From Streptomyces tropicalis (GTDB lineage Bacteria; Actinomycetota; Actinomycetes; Streptomycetales; Streptomycetaceae), in NCBI RefSeq assembly GCF_029269835.1, contig NZ_JARJBB010000001.1, positions 806,001 through 870,000 on the forward strand: 64,000 bases of DNA, written 5' to 3'. This document shows positions 57,670 through 64,000 of the stretch, piece after piece. Under the pieces are notes generated by a model. That model saw nothing but the letters and a program-made list of their open reading frames with translations. It was not told the DNA's origin and did no database searches. Each line of letters starts with the position of its first letter. The first letter of the stretch is position 1. The translations under genes were made by a program, and so were the position numbers.

Positions 57670-58586
57670 GACAGCGCCCTCCCCAGTGCTCGTCGGGACA
57701 GCGCGGCGACGGTGCGCCGCAGGTGCAGTACGGCGGGCGGCAACTGCTGCACGGAGCCGTCCTCGGCCGGCACCGGGTCGGGGATGCAGGCCGCGGCGAC
57801 GTACTCGCCGAAGGCGTCGAGCGCCTCGGGGACGATCGCGCGGCCGTTGTCCCAGTCGATGAGCTGGGCGACCCAGTGCTCGGCGTCCAGCGGCCGCAGC
57901 GGCATCGGCGCTATGGCGCCGACGGCGCACCGCACTCCGCGCCGGGCGGGGTCGAGGACCACCGCCACCGAGGCGACCGCGCGGCCCGGCCCGGTGCGGC
58001 CGGTCGCCTTGAGGAAGACCTGGGGGGCGTGCAGCAGCGGGACGCGGACGTAGCCGATGAGTTCACCCGGGCCGAGCATCTCCACCCCGGCCAGCAGGTG
58101 CGACACCGGGACGTCCCGGCGTGCGCCGCCCGCGCCCGCGATGACCAGCGTCGCCTCCAGCGCGGCCAGCACCGGCAGCGCGTCCCCGGTGGGGGCGGCC
58201 GAGGCGACGTTGCCGCCCAGGGTTCCGGCGTTGCGGATGTGCGGCGGGCCGGCCGCGCGGGCGGCGGCGGCGAGCGCCGGGATCAGCGCGGCGAAGTCGG
58301 GGCGCCCCATGCGGGCGTGGGTGAGGCCCGCGCCGAGCAGCGCGTGGCCGTCCTGGTACTGCCAGCCGCGGATCTCGCTGATCCGGCCGAGGCCGACCAG
58401 CGCGGTGGGCCTGAGCTGCCCTGAGTTGACGGCGGACATGAGGTCGGTGCCGCCCGCCACGGGGACGGCGGCGGGCAGGGCGGTGAGCGCCGCCACGGCC
58501 TCGTCCAGCGTCGTGGGCAGCGTGACGGCCTGCGCCGCCTGCGGTGCGTGCGTGGTCAAACCGGCTGCCCCTTCCCGCTGCCCCAC
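57666..58586 (-). CDS. Xanthine dehydrogenase-family FAD-binding subunit
   Basis: 306 aa. FAD motif VPVAGGTDLMSAVNSGQL and the second PHIRNAGTLGGNVASAAPTGD loop identify the CO-dehydrogenase/xanthine dehydrogenase medium subunit. The GTG at 58586 is preceded by AGGAGGG at 5-6 nt, which outweighs a TTG nine codons later. First gene of the operon. Confidence 0.9.
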   Translation of the reverse strand: MGQREGAAGLTTHAPQAAQAVTLPTTLDEAVAALTALPAAVPVAGGTDLMSAVNSGQLRPTALVGLGRISEIRGWQYQDGHALLGAGLTHARMGRPDFAALIPALAAAARAAGPPHIRNAGTLGGNVASAAPTGDALPVLAALEATLVIAGAGGARRDVPVSHLLAGVEMLGPGELIGYVRVPLLHAPQVFLKATGRTGPGRAVASVAVVLDPARRGVRCAVGAIAPMPLRPLDAEHWVAQLIDWDNGRAIVPEALDAFGEYVAAACIPDPVPAEDGSVQQLPPAVLHLRRTVAALSRRALGRALS

Positions 58587-58798
58587 TGGTCCCTCCTGTG
58601 CTGCCGTACGGTACGTGCTGACAGGGCGGACGTGGCAACTCTGGCACATCTTCGCAGGGCCCGGACGCGGGGGTCCGCCAGGAGCGGTTCACCCACCACA
58701 TCGGGGGCATCACCCGTTTTGCCATGTCATCACCGGTGCGGGCGAATTCCCCCGCTTCGCTGACTGTGTGGCTTGTTTCCGCTGTGTGTTCGAGGCGT

Positions 58799-60431
58799 TC
58801 ACCCGGCGGGGTGCGGGCCGTCGAGCGGGCGGCCGAGGATCCCGGGCCGCCGCTGCCAGGGGTGCGGGCCGCCGGGCGGGCGGTAGCCGACACGCAGGGC
58901 GTCGAGGCAGGCGTAGTGCGCGTCCATCCGCTGCCCGAAGGCGGCGAAGTCCCGCTCCGCCGGGGCCTGCAGGGCGCTCCACACGACCTCGGCGAACGCG
59001 GCGAGCCGAGACCTGGTAGTCGAGGCGCCCGGCGTCCTCCAGCGCCCCGGTCCACACGTTGGCCTGGGCGCCGAGCACGTGACGGTCCTGTTCGGGGTCC
59101 AGATCCGGTGGAACCGGCTCGAACCGGTAGACGTCCTCCCGGGTGCGCACGTACCCGATCGGCACGGGCTCGTCGGGTCCCGCCGCCTGGCGGTGGTCCA
59201 AGTAGACCTGCTGCTCGGGGCACATGACGACGTCGTGACCGGCGCGTGCGGCGGCGATCCCGCCGGCGCGGCCGCGCCGGGAGGAGACGGCGGCCCCCGG
59301 CGGCAGCCCGCCCTGGAGGATCTCGTCCCAGCCGATGAGCCGGCGTCCGCGCGCGGCCGGCCAGCCGCCGAAGTGCGCGGTGAACCACGCCTGGAGAGCG
59401 TCCTCGTCGGCGAGCCCGAGTTCCTTCCTGCGGGTCTGCGCGGCGGGCGAGTCGCGCCATTCGCCGCGGGGGCACTCGTCCCCGCCGAGGTGCACGAACT
59501 CCGAGAACCCGGCGGCGTCCGCCGGGAAAAGTTCGAGCACCTCCTCCAGGACGCCCTCGAAGAAGCGCAGTACGCCCTCGGTGGGGGCGAGGACGCGCGG
59601 GGAGACGCCCCAGTCGTCCCAGACCTGCGGCGGGACGGCGTCGGGCACGTCGGTGTTGCCGAGTTCCGGGTACGCGGCGATCGCGGCCTGCGCGTGGCCG
59701 GGCAGACCGATCTCGGGCACCACGGTGATGTGCCGTTCGGCGGCGTAGGCGACGATCTCGCGGATGTCGTCCTGGGTGTGGTGACCACCGTGCGGCTTCT
59801 GCGTCCACAGTGGGGAGGCCCGGTGTCCGCAACGGGTGCGCGCCCGCCAGGAACCGGTCGCGGTCAGCTCCGGGTACCGCCGGATCTCGATGCGCCGGCC
59901 CTGGTCGTCGGTCAGGTGGAGGTGGAGGACGTTGAGCTTGTGGGCGGCCATCAGGTCGAGGTGGCGCAGGACGCCGTCCTTGGGCAGGAAGTGCCGGGCG
60001 ACGTCGAGGAGGAGCCCGCGCCGGCGCAGCCGGGGCGCGTCCTCGACGGCGAGGGCGTCGAGGGCGTGCCCGGCGCGTCCGCGCACCGGGGCGCGGCGGA
60101 AGGGGTCGGAGCCGAGCAGCCGGCGCAGGGTCTGGGCGCCCCGGAAGACGCCGGCCGCGCCGCCGCCGAGGATCTCGACACCGCGGCCCGCGGCGGCGGT
60201 GAGCCGGTACGCCTCCGGCTCCAGGGACGCGTCCAGGCGCAGGCGTACGGCACCGGGGGCGTCCTCGGGCCCGGGCGGGAGGGGCAGGCCGAGGGCCGCG
60301 CCGAGCGTGGTGCGCAGCCAGCGTTCGGAGGTGCCGGTGCCGGGTGCGGCCCACAGGACGGTGTCGTGGTCGAGCACGACCCGGCCGGGGCCGGGGTCCC
60401 GCACCGTGCGCGGCGCCGGAATCACCTGCAT
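58799..60431 (-). pseudogene. GH20 beta-N-acetylhexosaminidase gene with a frame shift near 59005
   Basis: From ATG 60431 the frame encodes MQVIPAPRTVRDPGPG and the GH20 features: KLNVLHLHLTDDQG, RHITVVPEIGLPGHAQAA, the catalytic HLGGDECP (Asp-Glu), and a tryptophan-lined pocket. After GRLDYQV the family sequence continues in the next frame as RLAAFAEVVWSALQAP and ends at 58799. The simplest repair is restoring two bases (CG) near 59005. The truncated frame instead runs on to 58710. GH20 enzymes split terminal GlcNAc from chitin oligomers, linking it to the GlcNAc PTS genes at 18-21 kb. Confidence 0.85.
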
Positions 60432-60753
60432 CACACGTCTCCCCCTCACCGCTCGGCCGGGTCCGGGGGCCGGGCGCGCCGCCCTCGGCGGACCCGGCGC
60501 CCGGGCCGAAACGCGTGCACAGGATTCACGTCGGCCACAGCTCCTCCCCATCGCCGCGCGTCGCACCCCGCGCAACGGGGGTTTCGGTCGGCACAACACG
60601 TCCGAGGCTAGGGAGCGGCCGACGGTGCCGACAAGACCTCTCCCCCGCTGCGGGGCCGTCCCGGGTACGCCAGAGGCCCCCGCGGCGCGCAGCACGCGCC
60701 GCGGGGGCCCCGCGGGTCATCCCGTCACCGGTCCGCGCCGAGCGGCGGACCGG
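60432..60753. other. Intergenic region between hexosaminidase gene and DUF3039
   Basis: 322 bases without a gene. It contains the hexosaminidase promoter side and a strong terminator of the DUF3039 gene (listed). No DasR-type box was found here by eye. Confidence 0.45.
60675..60709 (-). terminator. Terminator after DUF3039, perfect 15-bp stem
   Basis: GGCCCCCGCGGCGCG (60675-60689) pairs exactly with 60695-60709 across 5 nt, 44 nt after the stop codon. Confidence 0.7.
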
Positions 60754-61035
60754 TCACTTCTTCTTGTCGTCGCCGCCCTCGCCGCCGCTGCTCATGGATT
60801 CGTAGATCTCCTTGCACAGCGGGCACACGGGGTACTTCTTCGGGTCGCGACCGGGCACCCAGACCTTGCCGCACAGCGCCACGACGGGCGTGCCGTCGAG
60901 CGCGCTCGCCATGATCTTGTCCTTCTGGACGTAGTGGGCGAAGCGCTCGTGGTCGCCGTCGCCGTGGGACACCTGCGGCGTCGGCTCTACGAGTGTCCCC
61001 GTACCAGTCCCGCGCTCGGGCTCGAGAGTGCTCAT
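60754..61035 (-). CDS. DUF3039 family protein
   Basis: 93 aa. FAHYVQKDKIMASALDGTPV, VALCGKVWVPGRDPKKYPVC and CPLCKEIYE are the DUF3039 core; the three-cysteine pattern (C, then CPLC) resembles a zinc ribbon. Actinobacterial, function unknown. Followed by a terminator. Confidence 0.88.
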   Translation of the reverse strand: MSTLEPERGTGTGTLVEPTPQVSHGDGDHERFAHYVQKDKIMASALDGTPVVALCGKVWVPGRDPKKYPVCPLCKEIYESMSSGGEGGDDKKK

Positions 61036-61063
61036 ACGGCAAGGGTACTGAAGCTCACACGCA

Positions 61064-61645
61064 TCAGTTGAGCGACGGGTCGTCCGGATACGTGGCGACC
61101 ATGGCCAGCTCGTTGCGCTGGCGCCGCAGCACCTCGCGCCACAGCCGCTCGGGCGCGGGCGAGGAGACGTCGCCGGGCTCGGACTCCACCACGTACCACG
61201 CGCCCTCCACCAGCTCGTCCTCCAGCTGGCCCGGGCCCCAGCCGGCGTATCCGGCGAAGATCCGCAGGGAGCCGAGGGCGGAGGCGAGCAGCTCCGGCGG
61301 CGCCTCCAGGTCGACCAGTCCGATCGCGCCGTGCACCCGGCGCCAGCCGAGCGGGGCGGCCACGCTTCCGTTCCCGCCGGGGATGACGGCGACGCCGAGC
61401 GCGGAGTCCAGCGACACCGGGCCGCCCTGGAAGACCACCCCGGGCTCCCCGGCGAGGTCCGCCCAGCCCTCCAGGATGTCGCCCACGTCCACCGGGGTGG
61501 GGCGGTTGAGGACGACACCGAGGGAACCCTCCTCGTCGTGGTCGAGGAGGAGCACCACCGCACGGTCGAAGTTCGGGTCCGCCAGGGCGGGGGTCGCCAC
61601 GAGCAGCCGCCCTGTGAGCGAGGACACCTCGGTCATGCCAGACAT
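61064..61645 (-). CDS. YqgE/AlgH family protein (DUF179)
   Basis: 193 aa. SLTGRLLVATPALADPNFDR opens the family; DHDEEGSLGVVLNRPTP and FAGYAGWGPGQLEDEL follow. YqgE/AlgH proteins are widely conserved with unclear function. Start ATG 61645 or 61636. Divergent from murA. Confidence 0.88.
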   Translation of the reverse strand: MSGMTEVSSLTGRLLVATPALADPNFDRAVVLLLDHDEEGSLGVVLNRPTPVDVGDILEGWADLAGEPGVVFQGGPVSLDSALGVAVIPGGNGSVAAPLGWRRVHGAIGLVDLEAPPELLASALGSLRIFAGYAGWGPGQLEDELVEGAWYVVESEPGDVSSPAPERLWREVLRRQRNELAMVATYPDDPSLN

Positions 61646-61958
61646 GATCCCGCATCCTGCCCCGGCATGGGGAGGCAACGCGGACAAGGGAGTGAAGCAG
61701 GACACCGTCCGGTGCTGCGCCCCTGCCAGGGCGCCGTACGGGAGGGGCCGCCGGCGGCGCGGGAGTCCCCGTGCGCCCCGTCCGGCCCGGTGACCGCACG
61801 TGCCCGGCGGGGAACGGTTCGTGTTGTGACAGGACCCTGACCCGGCTGGGCCGTCGGCGGGCTTACGGAAGGGGGGCGCACGGCGATTACTCTGTCCCTC
61901 CGGCCCCTTGGCCAACCGGCCGGCCGGACCCTGCCCACCTCATCGGAACGCGAGATAC
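61646..61958. other. Divergent promoter region of YqgE-like gene and murA
   Basis: 313 bases with no gene. Contains the murA leader; no confident -10/-35 or regulator site was identified. Confidence 0.45.
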
Positions 61959-63299
61959 ATGACCGTCAACGACGATGTCCTGCTTGTCCATGGCGGAACC
62001 CCGCTCGAGGGCGAGATCCGTGTCCGCGGTGCGAAGAACCTCGTACCGAAGGCCATGGTCGCCGCTCTGCTGGGCAGTGAGCCAAGCCGGCTGCGCAACG
62101 TTCCGGACATCCGTGACGTGCGCGTGGTGCGCGGTCTGCTGCAACTGCACGGCGTGACGGTCCGTCCGGGTGACGAGCCGGGCGAGCTGGTGCTGGACCC
62201 GACCCACGTGGAGAGCGCGAACGTCGCTGACATCGATGCCCACGCGGGCTCGTCGCGCATCCCGATCCTGTTCTGCGGTCCGCTGCTGCACCGGCTCGGC
62301 CACGCCTTCATCCCGGGCCTGGGCGGCTGCGACATCGGCGGCCGCCCCATCGACTTCCACTTCGACGTGCTGCGGCAGTTCGGCGCCACGATCGAGAAGC
62401 GGGCGGACGGGCAGTACCTGGAGGCGCCGCAGCGGCTGCGCGGCACCAAGATCCGGCTGCCGTACCCGTCGGTGGGCGCCACCGAGCAGGTGCTGCTGAC
62501 GGCCGTGCTGGCCGAGGGCGTCACCGAGCTGTCCAACGCGGCCGTCGAGCCCGAGATCGAGGACCTCATCTGCGTGCTGCAGAAGATGGGCGCGATCATC
62601 GCGATGGACACCGACCGCACGATCCGCATCACCGGTGTGGACAAGCTCGGCGGCTACAACCACCGCGCCCTCGCCGACCGGCTGGAGGCCGCGTCGTGGG
62701 CGTCCGCGGCGCTCGCCACCGAGGGCAACATCTACGTCCACGGCGCCCAGCAGCGCTCGATGATGACGTTCCTCAACACCTACCGGAAGGTGGGCGGCGC
62801 CTTCGAGATCGACGACGAGGGCATCCGCTTCTGGCACCCCGGCGGGCAGCTGAAGTCCATCGCGCTGGAGACGGACGTGCACCCCGGCTTCCAGACCGAC
62901 TGGCAGCAGCCGCTGGTGGTGGCACTCACCCAGGCCACGGGTCTGTCCATCATCCACGAGACGGTGTACGAGTCCCGGCTGGGCTTCACCTCCGCGCTGA
63001 ACCAGATGGGCGCCCACATCCAGCTCTACCGCGAGTGCCTGGGCAGTTCCGCCTGCCGCTTCGGCCAGCGCAACTTCCTGCACTCCGCGGTGGTCTCCGG
63101 ACCGACCCGGCTGCAGGGCGCCGACCTGGTCATCCCGGACCTGCGCGGCGGCTTCTCCTACCTCATCGCGGCCCTGGCGGCGCAGGGCACGTCCCGCGTG
63201 CACGGCATCGAGCTGATCAACCGCGGCTACGAGAACTTCATGGAGAAGCTCATGGAGCTGGGCGCGAAGGTCGAGCTGCCGGGCAAGGCGCTCGGCTGA
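61959..63299 (+). CDS. murA: UDP-N-acetylglucosamine 1-carboxyvinyltransferase
   Basis: 446 aa EPSP-synthase-fold enzyme that transfers enolpyruvate from PEP to UDP-GlcNAc, the first committed step of peptidoglycan synthesis. The fosfomycin-target cysteine is Cys124 in LGGCDIGGRPID; RGAKNLVPKAM (Lys26) and the C-terminal PDLRGGFSY are conserved. ATG 61959 chosen over an upstream in-frame ATG at 61908 because MTVNDD begins the conserved strand. Streptomyces often has two murA copies; this may be one of them. Confidence 0.94.
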   Translation: MTVNDDVLLVHGGTPLEGEIRVRGAKNLVPKAMVAALLGSEPSRLRNVPDIRDVRVVRGLLQLHGVTVRPGDEPGELVLDPTHVESANVADIDAHAGSSRIPILFCGPLLHRLGHAFIPGLGGCDIGGRPIDFHFDVLRQFGATIEKRADGQYLEAPQRLRGTKIRLPYPSVGATEQVLLTAVLAEGVTELSNAAVEPEIEDLICVLQKMGAIIAMDTDRTIRITGVDKLGGYNHRALADRLEAASWASAALATEGNIYVHGAQQRSMMTFLNTYRKVGGAFEIDDEGIRFWHPGGQLKSIALETDVHPGFQTDWQQPLVVALTQATGLSIIHETVYESRLGFTSALNQMGAHIQLYRECLGSSACRFGQRNFLHSAVVSGPTRLQGADLVIPDLRGGFSYLIAALAAQGTSRVHGIELINRGYENFMEKLMELGAKVELPGKALG

Positions 63300-63326
63300 C
63301 CGCCGCACCGCCCGTGCGCACGACGA

Positions 63327-63359
63327 AGGGGCGGCCACCCCTCTCGGGTGGCCGCCCCT
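63327..63359. terminator. Terminator between murA and hup
   Basis: AGGGGCGGCCACCC (63327-63340) pairs exactly with 63346-63359 across 5 nt, 27 nt after murA. It can serve both convergent genes. Confidence 0.7.
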
Positions 63360-63421
63360 GCTGCGTCAGTGCGCCCTGCGCTGCCCCGCGCGCCGTCCCT
63401 GGCGGGCGGGCGGCGGCAAGG

Positions 63422-63703
63422 TCACTTGCCCTTGGCGGCTTCCTTGAGCTTGCTGCCCGCGGAGACCTTCACGCTGTAGCCGGCCGGAATCTGGATCGGC
63501 TCGCCGGTCTGCGGGTTGCGCGCGGTGCGAGCGGCACGGTGGGTGCGCTCGAAGGTGAGGAAGCCGGGGATGGTGACCTTCTCGTCCCCCTTGGAGACGA
63601 CATCGCCGACGACGTCGGCGAACGCGGCCAGCACGGCGTCGGCGTCCTTGCGGGTCACCTCGGCACGGTCGGCCAGCGCGGCCACCAGCTCACTGCGGTT
63701 CAT
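63422..63703 (-). CDS. hup: HU family DNA-binding protein
   Basis: 93 aa, standard HU length: MNRSELVAALADRAEVTRKD, GDEKVTIPGFLTFERTHRAA, ARNPQTGEPIQIPAGYSVKV, ending LKEAAKGK. It binds and bends DNA as a dimer through the beta-arm (RNPQTGEPI with the conserved Pro). Starts ATG with GGGAG upstream. The 297 bases beyond (63704-64000) show no gene. Confidence 0.95.
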   Translation of the reverse strand: MNRSELVAALADRAEVTRKDADAVLAAFADVVGDVVSKGDEKVTIPGFLTFERTHRAARTARNPQTGEPIQIPAGYSVKVSAGSKLKEAAKGK

Positions 63704-64000
63704 GTTGTTACTCCCGTGTTCTTCTTGCCGTTGAGGCGTGAGATCGAAGCCGATGCTGCCAGGGTCCTCGGTGAGTCCCCGGACCCGGGTCCGTCCCTCA
63801 GGCCCTCGCGCCCGTGGGGGTGCCCCCTGGACGTGGTCCTTGGATGAGCATCCTGCCCCTACCTGCGGCGGGAAAGCCAATCCGGCACCCGGAGGAGTCG
63901 TGAGAACACCCTTGGGAGTCACACGAAGAGGGTCTTGCGCCTGGCCGTCACCATAGAGGGCGCGCGGGCGGCGCGCGTTCCGCGACGCGCCGGGCGGCGG

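Overview
The window is high-GC, gene-dense DNA from a Streptomyces chromosome, in a core-type region. Three things support this: strong GC bias at third codon positions, many GTG starts, and Streptomyces-specific genes (an SsgA-like sporulation gene, DasR-controlled GlcNAc permeases, DUF3039, DUF1707 and RDD proteins). Gene order resembles the S. coelicolor SCO2890-SCO2950 neighbourhood. That comparison is from memory and was not computed.

Layout. 1-7.6 kb: the 3' end of a DUF3427 helicase gene, a rhomboid-like membrane protein, a small membrane protein, an MFS transporter, a DUF445 protein and an SGNH hydrolase. 7.7-11.4 kb: a DUF1707 protein and a permease-permease-ATPase ABC export operon. 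11.6-16.2 kb: a class A penicillin-binding protein, a Gdx/SugE-type SMR exporter behind a guanidine-III riboswitch candidate, a GroES-like protein, a DUF3618 protein, Bcp peroxiredoxin and tRNA-Leu(UAG). 16.2-21.7 kb: rdgB, a lipoprotein and rph, then the N-acetylglucosamine PTS genes nagF, nagE1 and nagE2 with DasR (dre) boxes. 21.7-26.0 kb: a metallo-beta-lactamase-fold hydrolase, a membrane-tethered PemK/MazF-like protein, a lipoprotein and a secreted S53 peptidase.

26.4-28.5 kb holds a CysM-CysO-Mec+ cysteine biosynthesis set of the mycobacterial type, with a short leader peptide ORF and a hairpin ahead of cysO. 28.6-33.9 kb: an amino acid permease, the DUF2017/clpS pair, and the NAD salvage pair pncB-pncA. 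34-40.3 kb: a secreted M6 metalloprotease, small membrane and RDD proteins, and a frame-disrupted ssgG-like gene. 40.4-47.2 kb: a GlcD-type flavoprotein, a TPR protein, hppD with a divergent Lrp/AsnC regulator, a YlbL-like S16 protease and an IclR regulator.

47.5-51.1 kb: an SF2 helicase and an MFS exporter. At 51.35-52.47 kb, tRNA-Cys(GCA) and a 32-bp copy of its 3' end bracket a roughly 1-kb island carrying one lipoprotein gene and no integrase. 52.4-58.6 kb: a SUKH-4-like protein, then a translationally coupled xanthine dehydrogenase-family operon (FAD, 2Fe-2S and Mo-cofactor subunits plus a 44-aa membrane protein) with GTGA overlaps at every junction. 58.8-64 kb: a frameshifted GH20 hexosaminidase gene, DUF3039, a YqgE/AlgH protein, murA and an HU gene.

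No biosynthetic gene cluster, CRISPR array, intact prophage or insertion sequence was seen. The observations most worth checking are the cysteine attenuator with the CysO C-terminal tail, the guanidine riboswitch, the tRNA-Cys island, the same-sign frame lesions in ssgG and the GH20 gene, and the unusual Xdh subunits.
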